A stretch of DNA of 37,751 bases, taken from NCBI GenBank assembly GCA_020832135.1, contig JAFIFG010000031.1, forward strand, positions 1 to 37,751, in the 5' to 3' direction. The DNA comes from Clostridiaceae bacterium (lineage in GTDB: Bacteria; Bacillota; Clostridia; Peptostreptococcales; Natronincolaceae). The position numbers and the translations under genes were made by a program. Below, in pieces: positions 26,585 to 37,751 of the stretch (position 1 is its first letter; each line of letters starts with the position of its first letter). The notes below the pieces were generated by a model, which was not told the DNA's origin, made no database searches, and worked only from the letters and a program-made list of their open reading frames with translations.

Positions 26585-26882
26585 AAATACAATGTTTTAA
26601 AAAAATTTAGTAAATGGTAAAAAAAAATCATAAAGAATTTTTTAAATCTTTGTGATATTAAATTTTCTATAGAATTGTTAGAATTTTTATCAAATTAATC
26701 AGTAGGCATTTCTTGAGCTTCTGTAGGAAATCAATGTTCACTCTTTTTTAGTATAACAGATGTTTAGTTTTATGCCTCATTTTATTTATGTGTAGATTGA
26801 TTCACACACTAACAAATTTATAGAATTTTTAATCTTTGCCTTCTGGCAACAAAAACCAAAAAGATAACAAGGGGGAAATTTT

Positions 26883-28424
26883 ATGTTAAAAAACAAAAAA
26901 GCACTTATTTTGGTAAGCTTTTTACTAGTGTTTTCACTAGTAGCCGTTGGTTGTGGTAGCGAAACTGCCTCAGGTCCAGCAGATCCTAATAAGTTGGTTG
27001 TAGCACAGCCTTCGGATGCTGTAACCTTAGATCCACATGGTCAAAATGACAATGCCTCTGCTAGAGTTAGATTGCAAATGTTTGAAACCTTAGTAGATCA
27101 AGATGCAGATTTGCAAATTATTCCTAGTTTAGCTGAAAGTTGGGAACAACTAGATGAATTAACCTATGAGTTCTACCTAAAAGAAGGTGTTAAGTTCCAT
27201 AATGGAGAAGAGTTAACAGCTAATGATGTAGCTTTTTCACTTAGAAGAGCCCTTGGTTCTGCTAATGTATCCTTCATTATAGAAGCTATTGATGTAGATA
27301 GCATTGAAGTAGTGGACACTTACACTGTTAGGTTCTCTACAAAAGAATCTTTCGCTCCAATCTTAGCACATTTAGCTCACCCATCGATTGCTATTGTTAG
27401 TGAAGTAGCTGTTAATGAGCATGGGGAAGACTTCGGTCAATATCCAGTAGGTACAGGGCCTTACAAGCTTGCCAACTGGGAAAAAGATGAATTTGTTGAT
27501 CTAGTGAGATTTGAAGATTATCATAATGAAGAAAGATTCGCTAAAATTGAAAATGTTACTTTCAGAGCTATTTCTGAAGGTGGTAACAGAACTATTGAAT
27601 TAGAAACAGGTGGTATCGATATTGCTTATGATATCCCTGCAATGGATATAAACAGAGTAGAAGAATCTGATGATTTAATTTTGATCAGAGATATGAACTT
27701 CTCTACAACCTATGTTGGATTTAATGCTGCAAAAGAACCTTTTGATGATGTTAGAGTACGTCAAGCAATCAACTATGTTGTAAATATGGATGCTGTAGTA
27801 GATGCTGCATACGATGGTATCGGTACTCCAGCTAAAGGTCCTTTAGGAGCTAATGTTTGGGGAGCTAACCTAGACCTAGAAGCTTATGGTTATAACGTAG
27901 AAAGAGCTAAGGAGTTAATGGCTGAGGCTGGATATGCTGATGGGTTCACAGCAGAAATTTGGACTAACCAAAATCCTCAAAGAATAGCTGTATTAGAAAT
28001 GGTACAAAATCAATTAGCTGATATTAATATTAAAGTTGAAACTAGTATTCTAGACTGGGGTGTTTTCCTTCAGGAAACAGCAGCTGGTAACCATGACATG
28101 TTTGTTATGGGATGGGGTACTGTAACTGGAGATCCTGATTATGGTCTATATGCACTGTTCCACTCAAGTGGTCATGGGGATGCTGGTAACAGAACCTTCT
28201 ACACTAACGAAAGAGTAGATGAACTTCTAGACTTAGGAAGAGCAACAGCTGATGAGGACGAAAGAGCTGCTTACTATCATGAAGCACAACAAATCATTCG
28301 TGATGAAGCACCATGGATCTTCACATGGAATGGCGAAGAGCTTACTGGTACACAAACTTGGGTAAGAGGTTTCTCTAACAGTCCAGCTGGTCACCATGCT
28401 TTATGGACTGTATATTACGAATAA
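26883..28424 (+). CDS. Peptide ABC transporter substrate-binding lipoprotein (OppA/DppA/GsiB type)
   Basis: Captures peptides outside the membrane for the downstream permease. 513 residues, with signal peptide and lipobox VAVGC (Cys24), then the SBP family 5 fold: PSDAVTLDPHGQNDNASARVRLQMFETLV, LAESWEQLDELTYEFYLKEGVKFHNGEELTANDVAFSLRRA, and PVGTGPYKL. Overall it looks closest to the Firmicute proteins annotated as glutathione-binding, but I cannot distinguish these from dipeptide binders without an alignment. ATG 26883 follows GGGGGAAAT. First gene of a five-gene operon; the stem-loop after it probably lets it be more abundant than the permease. Confidence 0.9.
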   Translation: MLKNKKALILVSFLLVFSLVAVGCGSETASGPADPNKLVVAQPSDAVTLDPHGQNDNASARVRLQMFETLVDQDADLQIIPSLAESWEQLDELTYEFYLKEGVKFHNGEELTANDVAFSLRRALGSANVSFIIEAIDVDSIEVVDTYTVRFSTKESFAPILAHLAHPSIAIVSEVAVNEHGEDFGQYPVGTGPYKLANWEKDEFVDLVRFEDYHNEERFAKIENVTFRAISEGGNRTIELETGGIDIAYDIPAMDINRVEESDDLILIRDMNFSTTYVGFNAAKEPFDDVRVRQAINYVVNMDAVVDAAYDGIGTPAKGPLGANVWGANLDLEAYGYNVERAKELMAEAGYADGFTAEIWTNQNPQRIAVLEMVQNQLADINIKVETSILDWGVFLQETAAGNHDMFVMGWGTVTGDPDYGLYALFHSSGHGDAGNRTFYTNERVDELLDLGRATADEDERAAYYHEAQQIIRDEAPWIFTWNGEELTGTQTWVRGFSNSPAGHHALWTVYYE

Positions 28425-28475
28425 AAGTTTCTATAATTAAGTAATTAAATAGTTTTATAAACAACTTTGTGAAAC

Positions 28476-28503
28476 ATAGTGTCCTATTTCTATAGGACAC
28501 TAT
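28476..28503 (+). other. Stem-loop between oppA- and oppB-like genes
   Basis: ATAGTGTCCTAT (28476-28487) and ATAGGACACTAT (28492-28503) are perfect 12-base arms with a four-base TTCT loop and no T-run after them. This fits an mRNA processing or protection hairpin that raises expression of the binding protein over downstream genes, or partial attenuation. Confidence 0.75.
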
Positions 28504-28582
28504 ATTCATGAGGAATGAATTTTGTAAATAGTTGCTATTTTCAAAAAATATTCCTGAGTAAATATGGAAAAGGAGGTTAATT

Positions 28583-29512
28583 ATGCATAAGTATATACTG
28601 CGCAGACTTTTTTTATTGATCCCAGTTATGCTGGGGGTATCCTTCATTGTTTTTACTATGATGTATTTAACTCCTGGAGATCCTGCAAGAATTATGCTGG
28701 GAGAGTCAGCTCCAGGTCATGAAGTTGAAAGATTAAGAGAGGAATTAGGTTTAAATGATCCTTTTTTAGTCCAATATGGTAACTTTATAAAAGATTTAGT
28801 TGTTCACCAAGACTTAGGTCGTTCCTATACCAACAGTAGACCGGTAATGGGTGAGATTGTAAGTCGTTTCCCTACCACCTTAAAGCTAGCAGGCTTAGGT
28901 GTGTTGGTGGCGGTGATCATAGGAATACCCACCGGTATTATCTCAGCTACTAAGCAGTACTCCTTATTTGATAATATTTCTATGGTGGGAGCTCTATTAG
29001 GAGTATCCATGCCTAACTTTTGGCAAGGTATTATGTTAATTTTGTTGTTTTCTGTTACATTGGGTTGGCTTCCCGCATCAGGTTTTTCAACCCCCCAACA
29101 AATGATTTTACCAGCCTTAACCTTAGGTACTAGTTCAGCTGCTATCATTACTCGTATGACACGTTCCAGTATGCTTGAGGTTATTCGACAGGATTATATT
29201 AGAACAGCCAGAGCTAAAGGTCAAGTAGAATCTGTTATTATCAATCGACATGCCTTAAAAAATGCACTTATTCCTATTGTTACAGTTATCGGGTTGCAAT
29301 TCGGGTTCTTATTAGGAGGAGCTGTATTAACAGAATCTATATTTAGTGTTCCTGGTTTAGGTCGTCTGATGGTAGATGCTATTGGTCAAAGAAACTTCCC
29401 TATTGTTCAGGGTGGTGTATTGTTTATTGCCTTAACCTTTAGTATGGTAAACCTTGGAGTAGATATCTTGTATGCCTTCCTTGACCCACGAATTAAATCA
29501 CAATACAAGTAG
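28583..29512 (+). CDS. Peptide ABC transporter permease (OppB/DppB type)
   Basis: A 309-residue inner-membrane permease with six helices. N-terminal MHKYILRRLFLLIPVMLGVSFIVFTMMYLTPGDPA and the EAA loop IRTARAKGQVESVIINRHALKNALIPIVTVIG are diagnostic of the OppB/DppB/NikB group. ATG 28583 has AAAGGAGG upstream. Second gene of the operon and half of the channel with the next product. Confidence 0.94.
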   Translation: MHKYILRRLFLLIPVMLGVSFIVFTMMYLTPGDPARIMLGESAPGHEVERLREELGLNDPFLVQYGNFIKDLVVHQDLGRSYTNSRPVMGEIVSRFPTTLKLAGLGVLVAVIIGIPTGIISATKQYSLFDNISMVGALLGVSMPNFWQGIMLILLFSVTLGWLPASGFSTPQQMILPALTLGTSSAAIITRMTRSSMLEVIRQDYIRTARAKGQVESVIINRHALKNALIPIVTVIGLQFGFLLGGAVLTESIFSVPGLGRLMVDAIGQRNFPIVQGGVLFIALTFSMVNLGVDILYAFLDPRIKSQYK

Positions 29513-29544
29513 GGCAGATAAAAAGGATAGAAGGAGGTAATCTT

Positions 29545-30453
29545 ATGGCAAATGTAAATTCAGCTGTGGATATGAAAACACCACAGGTTGATGCAAAAAA
29601 AGTTAAAAAGAAACGAAGCCAATGGTATGAAGTATGGAGAAGGTTAAGGAAAAATAAGGCTGCTATGGTAGGCTTAGTTATTATAAGTATTTTATTGTTT
29701 TCTGCTATTTTTGCAGATTTTATAGCTCCTGAAGGTTACGATGATCAGGATTTAACAAGAAGATTCGCATCACCAAGTAGCGAAAATTTTATGGGTACAG
29801 ATCATTTAGGTAGAGATATATTTAGTAGAATTATTTATGGTACGAGGATTTCCCTACAGGTAGGATTTATTGCCGTAGGCATTGCAGCTCTCACGGGAGG
29901 AACTTTAGGAGCTGTCGCTGGCTATTATGGTGGAAAGCTAGACAATATCATTATGAGGCTTATGGATGTTTTGCTGGCTATTCCTAGTATCCTCTTAGCT
30001 ATATCCATCGTAGCAGCTCTAGGCTCTAGTTTGGTAAACGTTATGATTGCTGTTGGTATTAGTTCTACACCAACCTATGCCCGTATTGTTAGAGCTTCTG
30101 TTCTAACCATTAAAGATCAAGAGTACGTTGAGGCAGCTAGAGCTATTGGTGCTAATGACTTTAGAATTATTATAAAGCATATCCTTCCTAACTCTATGGC
30201 ACCGATTATTGTGCAGGCAACTCTCGGTGTAGCCGGAGCCATATTATCTGCAGCAGGACTAAGCTTTATTGGACTAGGTATTCAACCACCAAACCCTGAG
30301 TGGGGTAATATGTTGTCTTCAGGAAGGCATTATATCCGTGATTATTGGCATATTGCTACTTTTCCTGGTGTGGCTATTATGATTACTATCTTTGGTTTAA
30401 ACTTATTAGGTGATGGTTTAAGAGATGCACTGGACCCTAGATTGAAAAACTAA
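29545..30453 (+). CDS. Peptide ABC transporter permease (OppC/DppC type)
   Basis: A 302-residue permease with a cytosolic N-terminal tail rich in lysine, the OppC N-terminal segment (WRRLRKNKAAMVGLVIISILLFSAIFADFIAPEGY) and the EAA loop VEAARAIGANDFRIIIKHILPNSMAPIIVQATLG. FMGTDHLGRDIFSRIIYGTRISLQVG is a family hallmark. ATG 29545 follows AAGGAGGTAAT. It pairs with the OppB-type permease. Confidence 0.94.
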   Translation: MANVNSAVDMKTPQVDAKKVKKKRSQWYEVWRRLRKNKAAMVGLVIISILLFSAIFADFIAPEGYDDQDLTRRFASPSSENFMGTDHLGRDIFSRIIYGTRISLQVGFIAVGIAALTGGTLGAVAGYYGGKLDNIIMRLMDVLLAIPSILLAISIVAALGSSLVNVMIAVGISSTPTYARIVRASVLTIKDQEYVEAARAIGANDFRIIIKHILPNSMAPIIVQATLGVAGAILSAAGLSFIGLGIQPPNPEWGNMLSSGRHYIRDYWHIATFPGVAIMITIFGLNLLGDGLRDALDPRLKN

Positions 30454-30471
30454 TTGGGAAGGGTGAATAAA

Positions 30472-31443
30472 ATGAGTAAAAAAGAAAATTTATTAGAAAT
30501 TAAAGGCTTAACCATTCGTTATACAACTGAAGAAGGAACGGTTAAGGCCGTTGAAAATATGAGTGTAGAAATTGCCAAAGGTGAAACCTTAGGTATTGTT
30601 GGAGAAACCGGAGCAGGAAAAACCACCACTGCTTTAGGTATTATGCAACTGATACCAAATCCCCCTGGTAAAATAGAAGGTGGAGAAATTATTTTTGAAG
30701 GCGAGAATCTTATTGGAAAATCTGCAGCACAGCTTAGAAAGATAAGAGGAAATAAAATTTCCATGATTTTCCAGGATCCTATGACTTCCTTAAATCCAGT
30801 TATGACGGTTGGAGAACAGATAGCAGAGGTTATTCAGCTTCATGAAAAGAAAAGTGCTAAGGAATCTATGATCAAAGCACAGGACATGTTAGAAACAGTT
30901 GGTATTCCAGGAGATCGCTACAAGGATTATCCCCACCAATTTAGTGGTGGTATGCGTCAAAGGGTTGTTATTGCTATTGCATTGGCATGTAACCCTCAAC
31001 TTCTAATTGCTGATGAGCCTACAACAGCTCTAGATGTTACCATTCAGGCTCAGGTATTAAACTTGATGAAAAAGTTAAAGGAGGAATTCGAAACCTCCAT
31101 GATTATGATTACCCACGATTTAGGTATCGTTGCAGAGATCTGTGATAAAGTGGCTATTATGTATGCAGGAAATGTTGTAGAGTATACCGATAGAGACACT
31201 CTCTTTACATCACCTAAACATCCCTACACATTAGGTTTGTTTAATTCAATTCCAAATATCGAAGAGGATGAAGATAAGCTAAAACCTATTAAAGGTTTGA
31301 TGCCGGATCCCACAGACCTACCAAGTGGATGTCCTTTCCATCCAAGGTGCCCAAAGGCAACTCCAGAGTGTGCAGAGAGAACACCTAACCCAGTAGCAGT
31401 AAAAGATGGACATGTTGTTTCTTGTCTTTTATTTGAAAAGTAA
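30472..31443 (+). CDS. Peptide ABC transporter ATPase (OppD/DppD type)
   Basis: 323 residues powering import. Walker A GETGAGKTTT, Q-loop FQDPMTSLNP, signature FSGGMRQRV, Walker B LLIADEPTTALD, and the C-terminal oligopeptide extension with CPFHPRCPKATPEC, whose cysteines may bind an Fe-S cluster as in related DppD proteins. The longest frame begins at a TTG (30454), but GGGAAGGG lies eight bases before the ATG at 30472, the preferred start. Fourth gene of the operon. Confidence 0.94.
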   Translation: MSKKENLLEIKGLTIRYTTEEGTVKAVENMSVEIAKGETLGIVGETGAGKTTTALGIMQLIPNPPGKIEGGEIIFEGENLIGKSAAQLRKIRGNKISMIFQDPMTSLNPVMTVGEQIAEVIQLHEKKSAKESMIKAQDMLETVGIPGDRYKDYPHQFSGGMRQRVVIAIALACNPQLLIADEPTTALDVTIQAQVLNLMKKLKEEFETSMIMITHDLGIVAEICDKVAIMYAGNVVEYTDRDTLFTSPKHPYTLGLFNSIPNIEEDEDKLKPIKGLMPDPTDLPSGCPFHPRCPKATPECAERTPNPVAVKDGHVVSCLLFEK

Positions 31444-31462
31444 TTTTCAGGAGGTGAATTAG

Positions 31463-32425
31463 TTGGCTAAACGATTAATTGAAGTAAAAAATTTAAAAAA
31501 ACATTTCGAAACAAAAAAAGGGCTGCTTCATGCAGTGGACGGTGTTAACTTCTTTATCAACGAAGGTGAAACCTTGGGTCTTGTTGGAGAATCTGGTTGT
31601 GGTAAATCCACTACAGGACGGGTAGTCCTAAGACTTTTAGAAGCCACCGATGGAGAAATCATTTTTGAAGATAAAAATATTTTAGATTACAACAAACAAC
31701 AAATGAGGGAAATGAGAAAGAAAATGCAAATCGTCTTCCAAGATCCTTTTGCATCCTTAAACCCTAGAATGAGTGTTGCAGAAATTATTGCTGAGCCCCT
31801 AGAGGTAAATAAAGTATTTAAGTCTAAAAAGGATTTAGATGCTAGGGTAAAAGAATTAATGGATACTGTTGGTTTAGCAGACAGACTAATGAACATCTAT
31901 CCCCATGAGCTAGATGGTGGTAGACGTCAAAGAATTGGTATCGCTAGAGCTCTAGCTTTAAATCCAAAATTTATCGTTCAAGATGAGCCAGTATCTGCTC
32001 TGGATGTTTCTATTCAGGCTCAGATTCTAAACTTAATGGCTGATTTGCAAAAAGAATTAGGGCTAACCTATTTATTTATATCCCATGATTTAAGTGTTGT
32101 TAAGCACGTAAGTGATAGAATTGCCGTTATGTATTTAGGTCAAATCGTTGAGTTATCTGATTACAATTCTATGTTTAGAGATCCTCAACATCCCTATACA
32201 CAAGCTCTCCTTTCAGCCATTCCTGTGCCAGGTATAGGAAAGCCTAAAAGAGAGAGAATTATTCTTGAAGGAGATGTTCCAAGTCCTATTAACCCTCCTG
32301 AAGGTTGTAGATTCTACGGAAGATGTAGACATCGTCAAGATATTTGCAAAGGACAAACACCCGAACTAAAAGATATGGGTAATGAAAGATTTGTAGCTTG
32401 TCATTTCACAGGTAATTTAAAATAA
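31463..32425 (+). CDS. Peptide ABC transporter ATPase (OppF/DppF type)
   Basis: 320 residues, second ATPase of the importer. Walker [12 protein letters not shown], signature region [16 protein letters not shown] (D in place of the usual S of SGG, seen in some DppF-type proteins), Walker [13 protein letters not shown], and a C-terminal [14 protein letters not shown] cysteine motif. Translation begins at TTG 31463, with GGAGGT seven bases upstream. Last gene of the operon, followed by a strong terminator. Confidence 0.94.
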   Translation: MAKRLIEVKNLKKHFETKKGLLHAVDGVNFFINEGETLGLVGESGCGKSTTGRVVLRLLEATDGEIIFEDKNILDYNKQQMREMRKKMQIVFQDPFASLNPRMSVAEIIAEPLEVNKVFKSKKDLDARVKELMDTVGLADRLMNIYPHELDGGRRQRIGIARALALNPKFIVQDEPVSALDVSIQAQILNLMADLQKELGLTYLFISHDLSVVKHVSDRIAVMYLGQIVELSDYNSMFRDPQHPYTQALLSAIPVPGIGKPKRERIILEGDVPSPINPPEGCRFYGRCRHRQDICKGQTPELKDMGNERFVACHFTGNLK

Positions 32426-32437
32426 TAATTATAAAAA

Positions 32438-32472
32438 GGAAGACTACTGTTAAAAGTAGTCTTCTTTTTTCT
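32438..32472 (+). terminator. Terminator of the peptide importer operon
   Basis: GAAGACTAC (32440-32448) and GTAGTCTTC (32456-32464) with a short loop, followed by TTTTTT. Strong intrinsic terminator. Confidence 0.9.
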
Positions 32473-32500
32473 TTAATTTATCTCAATTGTACAGCTATTA

Positions 32501-32532
32501 AAAAGACGAAGTCCTAATGGACTTCGTCTTTT
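32501..32532 (-). terminator. Terminator of the PFOR gene
   Basis: AAAAGACGAAGTCC and GGACTTCGTCTTTT around TAAT; on the minus strand the stem ends in a T-run just after the PFOR stop. Confidence 0.9.
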
Positions 32533-32543
32533 ACTATATATTA

Positions 32544-36068
<3,525 letters not shown>

Positions 36069-36107
36069 TTATATTTATAATATTAAGACATTTTTTAACA
36101 TTGTAAA

Positions 36108-36132
36108 GGATTCTGTATCCTGTATACAATCC
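36108..36132. promoter_or_regulatory. Inverted repeat at the predicted PFOR transcription start
   Basis: GGATT-CTGTAT-C-CTGTATA-CAATCC: outer arms GGATTcTGTAT/ATACAATCC pair with one bulged base, and CTGTAT is tandemly repeated (36113 and 36120). It lies directly downstream of a minus-strand TATAAT, where a repressor could block transcription. It does not match the Rex consensus. Confidence 0.45.
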
Positions 36133-36133
36133 T

Positions 36134-36162
36134 ATTATATCTTAACTTTTTCATGATTTACA
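36134..36162 (-). promoter_or_regulatory. Candidate promoter of the PFOR gene
   Basis: Minus strand TGTAAA (36162-36157), a 17-base spacer and a perfect TATAAT (36139-36134). The -35 is weak, so an activator may be needed. The leader would be about 75 bases. Confidence 0.5.
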
Positions 36163-36194
36163 GCATAAGTTTTTGTAAGACTTCAAATTTTTTA

Positions 36195-36237
36195 GAAATG
36201 AAAACCTTTTCCTGTTATTTGCAAAGGTTTTCATTTC
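36195..36237. repeat. Strong 15-base-pair hairpin upstream of PFOR
   Basis: GAAATGAAAACCTTT (36195-36209) and AAAGGTTTTCATTTC (36223-36237) are perfect inverted arms with a 13-base loop. No T-run follows on either strand, so it is not an obvious terminator. It lies in the 435-base gap between two minus-strand genes, upstream of the predicted PFOR promoter. Confidence 0.65.
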
Positions 36238-36273
36238 ATATAATTAGAAATTTTTCCATTATTTAGATTTCAT

Positions 36274-36294
36274 CATTGCATTTTGTATGCAATG
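36274..36294. promoter_or_regulatory. 8-base palindromic operator-like site
   Basis: CATTGCAT-TTTGT-ATGCAATG, perfect 8-base arms with a five-base centre, about 220 bases upstream of the PFOR start. It has the size of a dimeric repressor site. No regulator is assigned. Confidence 0.4.
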
Positions 36295-36447
36295 CATTTA
36301 CTATGTTAATCCTTGTTTAGACCACTTATGCTTCTTTTATGTAAGTTAATAAGCTAATGGATAACCTTTATTAACAAAACCAAAAGTCATCAGCAAATTA
36401 TTACAATTTTTTTCTATACTCCACCTACATTATACATAAAATTTAAC

Positions 36448-36485
36448 AAACCCTCAACCTTTAAATTTCAGATTGAGGGTTTTCT
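36448..36485. terminator. Terminator after the threonine dehydrogenase gene
   Basis: AAACCCTCAA and TTGAGGGTTT form the stem just past the minus-strand stop at 36489. On the minus strand the trailing sequence is only moderately T-rich; on the plus strand it runs into TTCTTTTTTATTT. Confidence 0.7.
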
Positions 36486-36488
36486 TTT

Positions 36489-37448
36489 TTATTTATATTG
36501 TAGATTTAATTTTTTACTTAACTCATCTAGCATATCTTGAGTCATTGCTGAAAGATCATACTTCGGACTCCATCCCCACTGTTCCCTAGCAGCACTATCA
36601 TCTAAAGAATTTGGCCATGAGTTGGCTATTTGCTGTATATCCTGATCTATATCGTAATCCATTTGGAATTCTGGTATATGCTTTTTAATTTCCGCCGCTA
36701 TCTCTTCTGGATCAAAGCTCATAGCTGTAACATTGAAGGCATTTCTATCAATTAATTTTGATGCATCTGCCTCCATTAGATCTACAATGGCATTTAAAGC
36801 ATCCGGCATATACATCATATCCATATAGGTGCCCTTATCTAGGAAACATGTATATTTTTTCTTTTTCAATGCTTCATAATAAATATGTACTGCATAATCT
36901 GTAGTTCCACCACCTGGTAAAGTGGCATTAGAAATAATCCCTGGGAAACGCACACCTCTAGTATCTACGTTATATTTGCTATGATAATAATCACATAGAA
37001 GTTCTCCCGCTACTTTTGTTACACCATACATAGTAGTAGGTCTCATGATTGTCTCTTGCGGTGTATTATCTTTAGGGGTGCTTGGTCCAAATACCGCAAT
37101 AGAGCTTGGTGTGCACACAGCACAGTTATTTTCTCTAGCTACCTCTAATACATTATACAATCCATTCATATTAACATCCCATGCTGCTGCTGGATTTTTT
37201 TCTCCAGTTGCAGATAAAATAGCTGCAAGGTGAACAATAGAATCTGCCTTGTGTTTTTTTATAGCATCAGCTATTTCCTGTGGATTTCTAACATCTACCA
37301 TTTCAAAAGGACCAGTTTCAGCTATTGCACCCTCTGGTTTTTTTCTCCCACTGGCAATAATATTGTCGTTCCCATAGATGTTTCTCATATGCATTACTAA
37401 TTCAGAACCTATTTGACCTAAAGCTCCTGTAACTAAAACTTTTTTCAT
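36489..37448 (-). CDS. L-threonine 3-dehydrogenase, SDR/epimerase-like type
   Basis: Oxidises L-threonine to 2-amino-3-ketobutyrate with NAD, the first step of threonine breakdown to glycine and acetyl-CoA. 319 residues of the extended short-chain dehydrogenase fold: NAD loop VLVTGALGQIGSELV, conserved VDVRNPQEI and VHLAAILSATGE, catalytic YGVTK (Tyr-x-x-x-Lys), and RFPGIISNATLPGGGTTDYAVHIYYEAL, typical of bacterial and eukaryotic short-chain TDH rather than the zinc enzyme. ATG 37448 is preceded by AAGGAGG. The usual next enzyme, 2-amino-3-ketobutyrate CoA ligase (kbl), is not downstream and must lie elsewhere. Confusion with a UDP-sugar epimerase is the main alternative. Confidence 0.88.
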   Translation of the reverse strand: MKKVLVTGALGQIGSELVMHMRNIYGNDNIIASGRKKPEGAIAETGPFEMVDVRNPQEIADAIKKHKADSIVHLAAILSATGEKNPAAAWDVNMNGLYNVLEVARENNCAVCTPSSIAVFGPSTPKDNTPQETIMRPTTMYGVTKVAGELLCDYYHSKYNVDTRGVRFPGIISNATLPGGGTTDYAVHIYYEALKKKKYTCFLDKGTYMDMMYMPDALNAIVDLMEADASKLIDRNAFNVTAMSFDPEEIAAEIKKHIPEFQMDYDIDQDIQQIANSWPNSLDDSAAREQWGWSPKYDLSAMTQDMLDELSKKLNLQYK

Positions 37449-37626
37449 TGTAATTGTATACCTCCTTATAAAAATATATCTTCCACTTCTACATTAAGAT
37501 TATTATTGTTAAATAAAGTGGTTTTTAATCATCAATTTAAGTTTATCCTATATTACAATTTTTTTAAAGGCCTTACACAAAAATTTTATGTGATTCTGTA
37601 TAAATCCCATCCACCTTGGGGATGAA

Positions 37627-37656
37627 TTGGACATATGTATTTTTTTCTGATATGAT
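37627..37656 (+). promoter_or_regulatory. Promoter of the gene at the right edge
   Basis: TTGGAC (37627-37632), an 18-base spacer (17 if TGGACA is taken) and TATGAT (37651-37656), about 36 bases before the ATG. Confidence 0.55.
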
Positions 37657-37691
37657 GACAGAGAATATAATTATAAAGGAGCGTTTAATTT

Positions 37692-37751
37692 ATGAGTGAA
37701 AAACAAGTTTTAGCGGTAGTAGCTAACCGTGAAATTACCCAAGAAGATGTT
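37692..37751 (+). CDS. Probable peptidyl-prolyl isomerase (PpiC/SurA type), N-terminus only
   Basis: Only the first 20 codons are in the window: MSEKQVLAVVANREITQEDV. The pattern of a short polar start, VLAVVxxREIT and EDV, is what cytosolic clostridial PpiC/SurA-like foldases begin with (usually VLAVVNGREIT). AAGGAG lies about ten bases before the ATG and a promoter precedes it, so the gene is real. The family call rests on very few residues. Confidence 0.5.
   Translation, partial: MSEKQVLAVVANREITQEDV

Noticed and set aside
26449-26631. 60-aa minus-strand frame upstream of the patatin-like gene
   Set aside because: Very AT-rich, no ribosome site, and it overlaps the importer promoter; best explained as leader DNA.

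Overview
The window reads as chromosomal DNA of a low-GC, strictly anaerobic Firmicute of the class Clostridia. The evidence is AT-rich intergenic DNA, strong GGAGG ribosome sites, frequent TTG/GTG starts, a single-chain pyruvate:ferredoxin oxidoreductase, a one-domain superoxide reductase and LrgAB. An Alkaliphilus/Natronincola-like organism is my guess from protein flavour only. I see no rRNA, tRNA, CRISPR array, insertion sequence, prophage or classical riboswitch. Two genes are cut by the window edges: an AI-2E-family permease on the left and a probable peptidyl-prolyl isomerase on the right.

Layout. 1-1049 (-): truncated AI-2E-family permease. 1211-6144 (-): a tight one-strand run of a beta-propeller-like lipoprotein, two half-size DMT (YdcZ/DUF606) proteins, a GCS2-type glutamate-cysteine ligase and an overlapping ATP-grasp ligase, closed by a terminator. 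6382-8358 (+): Cache-domain chemoreceptor. 8403-12136 (-): threonine operon (ACT/PheB-like protein, hom, thrC, thrB) behind a near-consensus promoter. 12398-14558 (-): sigma-54 activator plus a MoaD/ThiS-like small protein, divergent from 14755-16710 (+), a cytosolic molybdopterin oxidoreductase. 16850-17886 (-): lrgAB. 18050-18259 (+): small orphan gene with its own promoter, leader hairpin and terminator. 18599-22960: argF-argG, an inverted dimeric dUTPase, then argH. 23280 (+): superoxide reductase. 23719-26443 (-): patatin-like phospholipase then cardiolipin synthase. 26883-32425 (+): complete five-gene peptide (Opp/Dpp, possibly glutathione-type) ABC importer. 32544-36053 (-): PFOR. 36489-37448 (-): SDR-type L-threonine dehydrogenase.

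How it fits together. The genes describe an amino-acid- and peptide-using anaerobe: a peptide importer, threonine synthesis and threonine oxidation, arginine synthesis, PFOR for pyruvate, superoxide reductase for oxygen stress, and membrane lipid remodelling (patatin and Cls). The part with most room for something new is the 1211-6144 run, where a two-ligase gamma-glutamyl (glutathione-like) cassette lies directly behind a paired small transporter and a surface lipoprotein. The second is the sigma-54 activator, MoaD-like protein and Mo-oxidoreductase neighbourhood of unknown substrate. Start codons were moved from the longest ORF wherever a Shine-Dalgarno sequence favoured an internal start; each case is stated.
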